Positions 7,922-16,379 of a DNA stretch of 64,000 nucleotides are shown here, piece after piece. Both the position numbers and the translations under genes were made by a program. Each line of letters begins with the position of its first letter. Position 1 is the stretch's first letter. Below the pieces are notes generated by a model that made no database searches, was not told the origin of the DNA, and worked only from the letters and a program-made list of their open reading frames with translations. Source of the DNA: Massilia psychrophila (GTDB lineage Bacteria; Pseudomonadota; Gammaproteobacteria; Burkholderiales; Burkholderiaceae_D); assembly GCF_002760665.1 (NCBI RefSeq), contig NZ_PDOB01000020.1, forward strand, positions 1 through 64,000. The letters are read 5' to 3'.

Positions 7922-10189
7922 CTACGCCGTGCCAAGTCCCCACCACTTTGGCAGCAGCGCCTGCACATCCGGCTGCGAAAACCGGTCGTCGATCAGGACC
8001 ACCACGCCGCGGTCGCCGCTGGTGCGGATCACCCGTCCCGCCGCCTGCACCACTTTCTGGATCCCCGGATACAGGTAGGTGTAGTCGTAGCCGGCGCCGA
8101 ACGTCGCCTCCATGCGCTGCCTCACCTGTTCGTTCACCGGATTCATTTGCGGAAGGCCAAGCGTGGCGATGAAGGCACCGATCAACCGCGCGCCGGGCAG
8201 GTCGATGCCTTCGCCGAAGGAGCCGCCCAGCACCGCGAAGCCGATGCCGCAGCTGTCGCTGGTGAAGCGCGCCAGGAAGGCCGCCCTTTCATTCTCATCC
8301 ATCCGGCGCGACTGGCTGAACGCCGTAATTGCCGGATGCTGTTCGGCGAACGCCTGCGCCACCTGGTCGAGATAATCGAAGCTGCTGAAAAACGCCAGGT
8401 AGTTGCCCGGCGCGGCGCGGTACTGGGCGGCGATCAGTTCCGCGATCGGCGCCACCGAGCGGGCGCGGTGCTGGAAGCGGGTCGAGATGCGGTTCACCAC
8501 GCGCACCTCGAGCTGGCCGGCGGAAAACGGCGATTCAACGTCGATCCACGCGGTGTCGGCCGGCATGCCGAGCGCGTCGCTGTAGTAGTGCCACGGACTG
8601 AGGGTGGCCGAAAACAGCGCGCTCGAATGGGCGGCGGCAAAGCGCGGCTTTAAAAAAGGCGCCGGCACGATGTTGCGGACGCAGAGGGTTGAGCCGTGTG
8701 TTTCGTCACGCGATACGTCGAACAGCGAGTGCGCGCCGAACGATTCGGCCAGGCGCGCGAAATGCAACGCATCGAAATAGAAACGCTGCAGCGCCGGTTC
8801 GAGCGGCGCCGGGTCCTCGGCCAGGAACTCGGTGATGTCGCCGGCCGCCGCCTGCAGGTTGGCGAGCAGCTTGCCTGGTAGTTCCGGCATCACCTGGTAG
8901 GGCGCGGCGCAAGCCTTGTCGAGTTCAGTCCAGCTGCGGGCGACCCGATCCAGCGATTTTTTCAACGCCGGCGTGGCCAGGGCGCGCGCCGCCCGCAAGC
9001 TTGCGCGCGAAAGCTCGGCCGAATACATTGCGCGGGCGCGCGCGACCAGGTTGTGCGCTTCGTCGACCAGCACGCTGATCCGCCAGCCGTTGGCCGTGGA
9101 GAGGGCGTACAGCATCGCGCCGCCATCGAAGTAATAGTTGTAGTCGCCGACGATGACGTCGGCCCATTTGGCCATCTCGGTGCCCAGGTAATAGGGACAG
9201 ACGCCGTGCGCCAGCGCGGCCGTTCGCAGCGATGCCCGGTCCATCACCGGTAATGCCGCGGCCGCGCTGCGCGCTTGCGGCAGGCGGTCGTAGAATCCCT
9301 TGGCCAGCGGGCAGGAGTCGCCGTGGCAAGCCTTGTCGGGGTGCTCGCAGGCCTTGTCGCGCGCGGCCAGTTCGAGCACCCGCAATGGAATAGTGCGCGT
9401 GCCGGACCGGATGGTGGCCAGCGCGTCGAGCGCCAGCTGGCGGCCCGGCGTTTTCGCGGCCAGATAAAACACCTTGTCGAGCTGCTGGCCCGGTGCCGCC
9501 TTCAGTACCGGGAACAGGCTGCCGACGGTCTTGCCGATGCCGGTCGGCGCCTGTGCCAGCACGCAGCGAGCGCTGCTGTTGGCGCGGAAGATGGTTTCGG
9601 CCAGGTGGCGCTGGCCGGGGCGAAATTGCGCATGCGGGAACTGCAAATTGCTCAAAGATTCATTGCGCGCGCCGCGGTGCGCCAGTTCCTGGCCGGCCCA
9701 GGCGACAAAGCGCTCGCACTGGCCGGCGAACAGCGCGGCCAGCTCAAGCGCCGAGGCGGTTTCGCGCAGTACGGTCTCGCTCTGGCGGGCGATGTCGAAA
9801 TAGACCAGGGCCAGATTGACCTGCTCGAGGCCGCGCGCCTGGCACAGCAGGTGGCCGTAGACCCGCAACTGGGCCCAGTGCAGATGGCGGTGGCGTTCGG
9901 GCAAACTGTCCAAGCGGCCGCGGTAGGTCTTGATTTCTTCCAGCAGGTTCTGGTCCGGGTCGTAGCCGTCGGCGCGCCCGCGTACCAGCAACTGCCCGTG
10001 GCTGCCGGACAGGGCTACCTCGGCCTGGTAGGCCGGGCCGCGCCGCGCCGTCACCACTGCATGGCCGTTGATGCCTTCGAGGGCGGTGGGTGAGGGCGTG
10101 AAGCGCAGGTCGAGGTCGCCCGCCTTGGCGGTGAAGTCGCACAGCGCGCGCACCGCCACGACGTAACGCGCGACGCAGCTCACGCTCAC
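7922..10189 (-). CDS. XPD/DinG-family Fe-S helicase with N-terminal Cas4/RecB-like nuclease domain
   Basis: 755 aa from GTG 10189, whose GTGA overlaps the stop of the upstream nuclease gene; the much longer upstream frame is a shadow. Residues ~50-135 carry a PD-(D/E)XK-like core: D74 in 'GRADGYD', E85-x-K87 in 'EEIKTY', and Q107 in 'HWAQLRVYG'. The helicase part has Walker A 'APTGIGKT' (K220), four cysteines spaced as an iron-sulphur cluster (C281, C288, C293, C331), a DEAH box (376-379) and motif VI 'AAGRVIRT'. This is the bacterial XPD/DinG superfamily-2 architecture, which unwinds 5'-3' and resolves branched DNA or R-loops. Coupled translation with a FAN1-type nuclease suggests one DNA-repair unit. 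Confidence 0.9.
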   Translation of the reverse strand: MSVSCVARYVVAVRALCDFTAKAGDLDLRFTPSPTALEGINGHAVVTARRGPAYQAEVALSGSHGQLLVRGRADGYDPDQNLLEEIKTYRGRLDSLPERHRHLHWAQLRVYGHLLCQARGLEQVNLALVYFDIARQSETVLRETASALELAALFAGQCERFVAWAGQELAHRGARNESLSNLQFPHAQFRPGQRHLAETIFRANSSARCVLAQAPTGIGKTVGSLFPVLKAAPGQQLDKVFYLAAKTPGRQLALDALATIRSGTRTIPLRVLELAARDKACEHPDKACHGDSCPLAKGFYDRLPQARSAAAALPVMDRASLRTAALAHGVCPYYLGTEMAKWADVIVGDYNYYFDGGAMLYALSTANGWRISVLVDEAHNLVARARAMYSAELSRASLRAARALATPALKKSLDRVARSWTELDKACAAPYQVMPELPGKLLANLQAAAGDITEFLAEDPAPLEPALQRFYFDALHFARLAESFGAHSLFDVSRDETHGSTLCVRNIVPAPFLKPRFAAAHSSALFSATLSPWHYYSDALGMPADTAWIDVESPFSAGQLEVRVVNRISTRFQHRARSVAPIAELIAAQYRAAPGNYLAFFSSFDYLDQVAQAFAEQHPAITAFSQSRRMDENERAAFLARFTSDSCGIGFAVLGGSFGEGIDLPGARLIGAFIATLGLPQMNPVNEQVRQRMEATFGAGYDYTYLYPGIQKVVQAAGRVIRTSGDRGVVVLIDDRFSQPDVQALLPKWWGLGTA

Positions 10190-11862
10190 CCTTGCGCCTC
10201 GATCCATTCGAGATAGCACACCGAGACCGGCATCCGGTGGGTGGCGCAGTAGTCGATCCAGCGCAATTGGTTGTCCTGCAGGCGGTCGCCCGGGCCCTTC
10301 ACCTCGATCATGCTGTAGCGCCGCTCGGCCGGCCAGAATTGAATCAGGTCGGGGAAGCCGGTGCGGTTGGCCTGGACGTCTTGCAGGATGCGTTCGAACA
10401 TTTTCTTCAGGTCGCGGGCGGAAATGCAGGTCAGTGCCAGTTCGAGCAGCTCGGCGCTGATGGCGTCCCAGGCGACAAAGGGCGACATGATGCCGGCCTT
10501 GGCGGCGAAATTGGCGCGGATGGTATCGCGCCAGAGCTCGCCGTCGAGTTCGGCCAGGCAGGCGCCGAATTCGCCCGCGCGGCGCTGGAAGAAGTCGAGG
10601 CTGTACAGGTCGGCCGGTCCGCGGTGGAACGGGTGAAAAAAGGCGCCCGGGATGGCGCTGAAAACGGCGCGCCAGCACAACAGGCCGAACAAGGCGTTGA
10701 TCAGCGTGTTTTCGACGTAGAACACGGGGGCACCGGGGGCATCGGGGGTACCAACGCGCGCCAGATGGTCGCGCACGGCGCCCTCGACCCAGCGGCCAGT
10801 GACCGGCACCGGCAACCGCAGTTCGAGCGTGGCGACGACGGGCGGGCGCGGCGCGCGGGTGGTCGGGCGGCCCAGTCGGCGCGTCAGCCGCGGCGAGATG
10901 CGCAGCAGTTGCTGGCGCTCGGCGTCGCTTTCAAGCGCGCCCTGGGCCGCCAGCAGCAGTTGGTAAGCCTGGGCATATTGCTTGTTCTTTTCGAGTACGC
11001 GGATGGCGCGCGCCCGCGCGCCGGGAAAGCTGCAGTGCGCGTACAGGTCGTAGGCGTCACTCCACTGTTTGCGTTGTTCATAGTGCCGGGCGATCTGGAA
11101 CACCAGGCGTTCGCGCCGGCTGTTGAGCCAGTCGTTCTCGAACGGCGCCGACGGCAGCAGCAGCTGCAGGTCGCCCAGGTTGTCACTTAACCCGTCGTTG
11201 GCGCGGAATTTTTCCTTGCAGTGATGTAGTTCAAGGTAGCGGTCGATGTCGGCGCGGCTACGAAAGCCGCGCGAGGCGGCCGAGAACTCGACCGTTTCGT
11301 AGCGGCACAGGCCGAGATCCGACAGCACGAACTCGGTCCAGTCCTGGCGAAAATTGCCGAAAAAGATCAACCGCAGGCGGTCGCACAGCGGCTTGACGCT
11401 GATCTGGAAAACATGGTCGCCGCTGTTGCTGTGCCAGGCCGAAAACCGGCGCGCGTCAGTAAAACCGGGGCGCAGCGCCGCCAGCACGTCGCCCTTGCGG
11501 CCAGATAGCTGGTGCGCCGGCACGCCGAACAGGGAGCCGATCTCGGGTTTGGACAAGAGCTCGAACAAGTCGTCGATTGAAAGCACCGGGTCGGGCTCGA
11601 CCCAAGCGGGCGGCAGGTAGCGCGCGGCCTCGACCGGGCAGCCGATCTCGGCATAGTTGAGCTTGCTGGCGCGGAACAGGCTGCCCTTGCGCATGACCAT
11701 GCGGACGAACAAGGCGCGCGACGGCTGCGGCAGCACCGCGAAGGTGGCAAGAAAGTCCCGCTCGTCGTCGGTCAAAAGGTCGTTGTAGCGCTCGCCGATC
11801 CAGTCCAGTACGCGCTGGAAGTTGTCCAGGTAGTAGAACTGGTTATCGAATACTTTGTTCAT
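10186..11862 (-). CDS. FAN1-type VRR-NUC structure-specific nuclease
   Basis: 558 aa from ATG 11862 ('MNKVFDNQFYYLDNF'); a GTG 30 bases upstream is an alternative. Residues ~1-150 form the SAP-like/DNA-binding part typical of bacterial FAN1 homologues ('ALFVRMVMRKGSLFR'), followed by a TPR-like middle ('YDLYAHCSFPGARARAIRVLEK'). The C-terminal VRR-NUC domain carries the catalytic pattern 'FPDLIQFWP', 'MIEVKGPGDRLQDNQLRW', i.e. PD...EVK. FAN1 enzymes cut 5' flaps and help unhook DNA interstrand crosslinks. The stop overlaps the start of the XPD/DinG-like helicase (GTGA), so the two are co-translated. Confidence 0.9.
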   Translation of the reverse strand: MNKVFDNQFYYLDNFQRVLDWIGERYNDLLTDDERDFLATFAVLPQPSRALFVRMVMRKGSLFRASKLNYAEIGCPVEAARYLPPAWVEPDPVLSIDDLFELLSKPEIGSLFGVPAHQLSGRKGDVLAALRPGFTDARRFSAWHSNSGDHVFQISVKPLCDRLRLIFFGNFRQDWTEFVLSDLGLCRYETVEFSAASRGFRSRADIDRYLELHHCKEKFRANDGLSDNLGDLQLLLPSAPFENDWLNSRRERLVFQIARHYEQRKQWSDAYDLYAHCSFPGARARAIRVLEKNKQYAQAYQLLLAAQGALESDAERQQLLRISPRLTRRLGRPTTRAPRPPVVATLELRLPVPVTGRWVEGAVRDHLARVGTPDAPGAPVFYVENTLINALFGLLCWRAVFSAIPGAFFHPFHRGPADLYSLDFFQRRAGEFGACLAELDGELWRDTIRANFAAKAGIMSPFVAWDAISAELLELALTCISARDLKKMFERILQDVQANRTGFPDLIQFWPAERRYSMIEVKGPGDRLQDNQLRWIDYCATHRMPVSVCYLEWIEAQG

Positions 11863-11961
11863 GTGGGACTGCCGCAATTCCTGGTGCTGCACTGTGCATA
11901 CATACAGTATAACCGAAGAGGCGGGCAGTCCCCAGCAAAATCGGGCTGGCGTGCTTGAAAT

Positions 11962-12609
11962 TCAGTCCGTGGCTTTCAGCGACGTCAGCGGGGCGGGAGC
12001 GAGGGCGCACTTTTTGCCGCCGCCGCAGCGGGCCGCTTCGAGCTGCGCCCGTTCGCCGGCATGGCGACTGGAATGTATGATGATCGCCGACAACAAGGCG
12101 ACGTCGCTTTCGACGGCCGGGTCGAGCGCCGCGGCCGGGGCCCGCTCCGGCGCCGACGACGATTTCTTCGGCCGCGAAGCGTTTGCCACCAGAGCACGTA
12201 CCGGCGCCGGCTTGACTGCGACAACCGGGGTGCTCTTGCGCGGCGCGATGGCTGCCGGCCCGGCCGCGACCGCCTTGACCGGCGCCGGCTTGAGCATGAC
12301 CAGCGACGGCCGGGCGGGAGCATCGGTACGGGCTGGCCGCGCATCGACGACCGTGGCCGGCAGCTGCGGTTGGGCCGGCATAGAGGCGGGGATGGGCGTG
12401 GGCGCGAGTGCGGGTAGCGGCGCGAAGCCAGCGTCGTTGCCGGCCAAGATTGGCGGGCGCGCGCCGTACGCATCGGGCGCTGCCTTCGATTCGGCCAGCG
12501 CCGGCTGGCGCGCCGGGATGTTTTCGCGCGCCGGTCGGTCGGGGTGGCTCTCCGTATGGATGAGCCCCCTGTTTTGAATCGATGGGAGTTCAGATGAAAG
12601 AAATTGCAT
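11962..12609 (-). CDS. Ala/Pro-rich hypothetical protein, possibly 5' truncated
   Basis: A 215-aa frame of low complexity, rich in Ala/Pro, with no signal peptide or membrane segment. The only segment that looks like a folded protein is near the end: 'ESDVALLSAIIIHS' followed by a Cys-containing tail. I associate this with C-terminal halves of longer Burkholderiales proteins, but that is from memory and untested. Its start region overlaps the beginning of the plus-strand endopeptidase gene (12594), so either its true N-terminus has been lost or the first residues are not translated. The opposite strand also has an open frame here, as expected in GC-rich low-complexity DNA. Confidence is low. 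Confidence 0.35.
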   Translation of the reverse strand: MQFLSSELPSIQNRGLIHTESHPDRPARENIPARQPALAESKAAPDAYGARPPILAGNDAGFAPLPALAPTPIPASMPAQPQLPATVVDARPARTDAPARPSLVMLKPAPVKAVAAGPAAIAPRKSTPVVAVKPAPVRALVANASRPKKSSSAPERAPAAALDPAVESDVALLSAIIIHSSRHAGERAQLEAARCGGGKKCALAPAPLTSLKATD

Positions 12610-13136
12610 CGGCCGATACGCGCGGATTTCTCATGTTGCCGCAAGGGCCTGAACAAGTTGGGTACTACACCAATGGCACGCCTGGCGGCGGTGCTGCCCG
12701 GTTCGCCCACCCCACACTGCTTTCTTTGATCTGTAGAGTCGAAAGCTTTTGGCAAGCCGAGGACGGCCGAAAACTAGGAATTGGGCACATTAGCGTTGCC
12801 GGAGGCACAAAAATGAAGGATCACCGTTCTCATCGGGGTGGCCTGGACGTTGATGTGCGGCCTTTGCGGCAGGATGGAAACAACCTGCGCGTAACGCGGT
12901 TTGACAAGCTGTATGACCACGATGCAACCGCGAAGCTTGTCGATTTATTTCTGGATTCCGGCGAAGTCGATGTCGGGTATTTTAACCACCTCCGGATCCG
13001 TGGCGTCAAATTCCTGGTCGGTCACGATGACCATTTACAGTCATTGTCTTGCCGCTACCGGAAAGGTGCGGGCCATGCGTGCGATTTCGGCCTGGACCTG
13101 ACGACCGGGAAAACCGTTCCCGGATCGACCTGCTGA
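12594..13136 (+). CDS. penicillin-insensitive murein endopeptidase-like (M74/LAS) protein, T6SS-linked
   Basis: 180 aa from ATG 12594, with GGGAG six bases upstream. The core matches the LAS/MepA zinc metallopeptidase pattern. 'HRSHRGGLDVD' provides H80 and D87 with the MepA seven-residue spacing, preceded by 'GIGHISVAGG', and 'GHDDH' (144-147) can supply the third ligand. The usual HxH after HDDH reads L-Q here, a deviation at the final motif. MepA-type enzymes cut D-Ala-meso-DAP crosslinks in murein. No signal peptide or transmembrane segment is visible, which is odd for a periplasmic enzyme. It lies three bases before tssE on the same strand, suggesting a secreted effector or a wall-opening factor for the type VI machine. 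Confidence 0.75.
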   Translation: MKEIASADTRGFLMLPQGPEQVGYYTNGTPGGGAARFAHPTLLSLICRVESFWQAEDGRKLGIGHISVAGGTKMKDHRSHRGGLDVDVRPLRQDGNNLRVTRFDKLYDHDATAKLVDLFLDSGEVDVGYFNHLRIRGVKFLVGHDDHLQSLSCRYRKGAGHACDFGLDLTTGKTVPGSTC

Positions 13137-13139
13137 TCC

Positions 13140-13625
13140 ATGAAAGGCTTTGTCCCCAGCTTGCTTGACCGCCTGTTCGGCGAACGCGCGCACAACGCTG
13201 CCAGCGGGGTCGTGTCGCGCCTGTCGATGGACCAGCTCAAGGACAGCGTTGCGCGCGACCTCGAGGCGCTGCTCAATACCCGTATCGGCATCGCCCCCGA
13301 CATGCTCGAGCTCTTCCCCGAATGCCGCAAGTCGATCATCAGTTACGGCCTGATCGACTTCGCCGGCTTTTGCCTCTCCAGCACCGACGACCGCGCCGCC
13401 ATCTGCGCCAGCCTGAAAGCGGCCATCGAGCAGCACGAGCCGCGCCTGCGCGAGGTCAGCGCATCGCTTGAACTCGAGCAGGGCAGCGTCAATCGCCTCA
13501 ATTTCGTCATCAACGCCGTGCTGCAGGTGGAAGCTTCGGCCGAACCTGTCAACTTCAATGCGGTGCTGCAGCCGTCGTCGCTGCATTACTCGATCAGCAA
13601 GGCGGCGCGCACCGTGCGCACCTAG
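13140..13625 (+). CDS. tssE: type VI secretion baseplate protein TssE
   Basis: 161 aa. A gp25-like wedge protein: N-terminal 'LLDRLFGE', a central 'SMDQLKDSVARDLEALLNTR' segment typical of TssE, and the conserved E-P-R-L motif in 'EQHEPRLREV'. TssE is part of the phage-like baseplate of the type VI secretion system on the cytoplasmic face of the inner membrane. It starts three bases after the endopeptidase stop and is followed 77 bases later by clpV. The usual neighbours tssF and tssG are not present here. Confidence 0.92.
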   Translation: MKGFVPSLLDRLFGERAHNAASGVVSRLSMDQLKDSVARDLEALLNTRIGIAPDMLELFPECRKSIISYGLIDFAGFCLSSTDDRAAICASLKAAIEQHEPRLREVSASLELEQGSVNRLNFVINAVLQVEASAEPVNFNAVLQPSSLHYSISKAARTVRT

Positions 13626-13702
13626 AAATCGATTTCAACTTCAAACCAACCGCGGCGCGGTGCTTGCCGGTGCCGCAACCGCTCACACCAAGGACGCCAT
13701 CG

Positions 13703-16369
13703 ATGGACATCAACCTGAAGACGCTGATTGGAAAACTCAACGACAGCAGCCGCACCGCCGCCACCCGCGCCGCCGGCATCTGCGTCGGCCAGGGACATTA
13801 CGAGGTCGACATCGAACACCTGTTCCTGGCGCTGATCGAACAACCGAACTGCGACTTCGTGCGCATCGCCCATCAGTGCGGCATCAGCCTGACCGGCCTG
13901 GAGACCGACCTGCGCCACGAGATTGCGCGCTTTTCCACCGGCAGCGCGCGCACGCCGGTGTTTTCGAAGCATTTGCCGACGCTGTTCGAGCATGCCTGGC
14001 TGATCGCGTCGCTGGACGGCGCCGGCCCGCACCAGATCCGCAGCGGCCACTTGCTGCTGGCCTTGCTGACGGCGCCCGACCTGGCACAACTGGCCCGGCG
14101 CGGCTCGCCGCTGTTTGCCCAGGTGCCGGTCGAGCGCCTGAAGCACGACTTCGACAAGCTCACGCGCGGGTCAAGCGAAGCCGAGCCCACCACGGCCACT
14201 GCCACCAGCGCCGCCGGCGAGTTCGGCCCGGGCGACCCGGTGTCGGAACTGGATGCAAGCGCGGCGCACAAGACGCCGGCGCTGGACCAGTTCACCACCT
14301 GCCTGACCGCTCGCGCAAAGGCCGGCAAACTGGACCCGGTGATCGGCCGCGACCCGGAGATCCGCCAGGCGATCGACATCCTGATGCGGCGCCGCCAGAA
14401 CAACCCGATCCTGACTGGCGAAGCGGGGGTCGGCAAGACCGCCGTGGTCGAAGGGCTGGCGCTGCGCATCGCCAGCGGCGACGTACCCGCAGTGCTGCGC
14501 GGGGTCGAGATCCATACGCTCGACATGGGCCTGCTGCAGGCCGGCGCCAGCGTCAAGGGCGAGTTCGAAAACCGCCTGAAGAACGTCATTACCGAGGTAA
14601 AAAAGAGCCCGCATGCCATCATCCTGTTCATCGATGAAGCGCACACCATGATCGGCGCCGGCGGCGCGGCCGGCCAGAACGACGCCGCCAACCTGCTCAA
14701 GCCGGCGCTGGCGCGCGGCGAACTGCGCACCATCGCGGCCACTACGTGGAGCGAATACAAAAAATACTTCGAAAAAGACGCCGCGTTGGCGCGCCGCTTC
14801 CAGGTCGTCAAGGTCGAGGAGCCGGACGAGGAGACCGCCTGCGCCATGCTGCGCGCGATGGCACCGCTGATGGAACAGCATTTCGGCGTGCGGGTCTATG
14901 ACGACGCGATCGAAGCGGCGGTGCGGCTGTCGCACCGCTACATCAGCGGACGCCAGCTGCCCGACAAGGCCATCAGCGTGCTCGACACCGCCTGTGCCAA
15001 GGTGGCGCTGGGGCAGAATGCGACGCCGGCCCAGGTCGAAGCGCTGGTGCGCCGGATCGAGCGGATCGACGCCCAGTCGGCCGCTTTGACGCGCGAGGAA
15101 AGCGCCGGTGCCGATCATGGCGCCCGGCTGGCATCGCTGCGCGCACAGCGCATCGCCGCCACCGAGGAGCAGCGCCAGGTACAGAAACGCTGGGAGCGCG
15201 AGCAGGCCATCAACGCCGAGATACAGCGCCTGCGCAGCGGCCTGGAACTTGGCAGCGTTGAGGGCAGCACCGGCCAGAACGGCGCGCTACGCTCCCGGAT
15301 CGATGAGCTGCGCGAAGTGCAGGGCGAGTCGCCGCTGGTGCCGGTGCAGGTCGACGGCCACGTGGTGGCCGAAATCGTCGCCAGCTGGACCGGCATTCCG
15401 CTCGGGCGCATGGTCAAGGACGAAATCAAGACGGTGATGAACCTGCAGGCGCTGCTGGAAGAGCGCATCCTCGGCCAGTCGCACGCCAGCGCCGCGGTGG
15501 CGCAGCGGGTGCGCACCGCGCGCGCCAACCTGGACGACCCGAACAAGCCGAAAGGCGTGTTCCTGTTTGTCGGCAGTTCCGGCATCGGCAAGACCGAGAC
15601 CGCGCTGGCGCTGGCTGACCTGCTGTACGGCGGCGAGCGCAAGCTGATCACCATCAACATGAGCGAGTACCAGGAGGCGCACAGCGTGTCGGGCCTGAAG
15701 GGCTCGCCGCCAGGCTACGTCGGCTACGGCGAAGGCGGCGTGCTGACCGAGGCGGTGCGCCGCAATCCCTACAGCGTGGTGCTGCTCGACGAAGTCGAAA
15801 AAGCCCACGCCGACGTGCTCGAGCTGTTCTTCCAGGTGTTCGACAAGGGCGTGCTGGACGACGCCGAAGGGCGCCAGATCGATTTTCGCAACACCATCAT
15901 CATCCTGACCTCGAACGTGGCATCAGGCCAGATGATGCAGGCCTGCCTGAACAAGAGCGCTAGCGAGCTGCCCAGCCCGGACCAGCTGGCCGAAATGATC
16001 CGCCCGCAGTTGATGAAGCATTTCAAGCCGGCCTTCCTCGGCCGCCTGGCGGTGGTGCCGTTTTATCCGATCGGCGACGACGTCCTGGCGCGTATCATCG
16101 GCCAGAAGCTCGACCGCATCGCGCGCCGTATCGACCATAATCACCATGCCAAATTTGACTACGACGACTCGCTCGTCAATGCGGTGCTGGCGCGCTGCAC
16201 CGAAGTCGATTCGGGCGCGCGCAATGTCGACACCATCCTGAACGGCACGCTGCTGCCGGAGATCGCCGACAGCGTGCTGGCGAGGATGGCCGAAGGCGGC
16301 GCCATTGCGCGCATCAAGGTGAGCGCAACCAAGGCCGGCAAGTTCAAGTACACAATCGACCCGGCCTGA
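13703..16369 (+). CDS. clpV: type VI secretion AAA+ ATPase ClpV (TssH)
   Basis: 888 aa from ATG 13703, with AAGGA eight bases upstream. The in-frame ORF extends 13 codons further, without support. Domains in order: Clp-N (~10-150) with the sheath-recognising helix, AAA1 with Walker A 'GEAGVGKT' (239-246) and Walker B 'ILFIDEAH', a coiled-coil middle domain (~410-520), and AAA2 with Walker A 'GSSGIGKT' and 'LLDEVEKAH'. The C-terminal ClpB-D2-small domain ends the protein. The T6SS context and the ClpV-style N-terminus distinguish it from ClpB. It disassembles contracted TssB/TssC sheaths. It lies between tssE and tssA in one transcript. Confidence 0.95.
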   Translation: MDINLKTLIGKLNDSSRTAATRAAGICVGQGHYEVDIEHLFLALIEQPNCDFVRIAHQCGISLTGLETDLRHEIARFSTGSARTPVFSKHLPTLFEHAWLIASLDGAGPHQIRSGHLLLALLTAPDLAQLARRGSPLFAQVPVERLKHDFDKLTRGSSEAEPTTATATSAAGEFGPGDPVSELDASAAHKTPALDQFTTCLTARAKAGKLDPVIGRDPEIRQAIDILMRRRQNNPILTGEAGVGKTAVVEGLALRIASGDVPAVLRGVEIHTLDMGLLQAGASVKGEFENRLKNVITEVKKSPHAIILFIDEAHTMIGAGGAAGQNDAANLLKPALARGELRTIAATTWSEYKKYFEKDAALARRFQVVKVEEPDEETACAMLRAMAPLMEQHFGVRVYDDAIEAAVRLSHRYISGRQLPDKAISVLDTACAKVALGQNATPAQVEALVRRIERIDAQSAALTREESAGADHGARLASLRAQRIAATEEQRQVQKRWEREQAINAEIQRLRSGLELGSVEGSTGQNGALRSRIDELREVQGESPLVPVQVDGHVVAEIVASWTGIPLGRMVKDEIKTVMNLQALLEERILGQSHASAAVAQRVRTARANLDDPNKPKGVFLFVGSSGIGKTETALALADLLYGGERKLITINMSEYQEAHSVSGLKGSPPGYVGYGEGGVLTEAVRRNPYSVVLLDEVEKAHADVLELFFQVFDKGVLDDAEGRQIDFRNTIIILTSNVASGQMMQACLNKSASELPSPDQLAEMIRPQLMKHFKPAFLGRLAVVPFYPIGDDVLARIIGQKLDRIARRIDHNHHAKFDYDDSLVNAVLARCTEVDSGARNVDTILNGTLLPEIADSVLARMAEGGAIARIKVSATKAGKFKYTIDPA

Positions 16370-16379
16370 GGAGCGTTTC

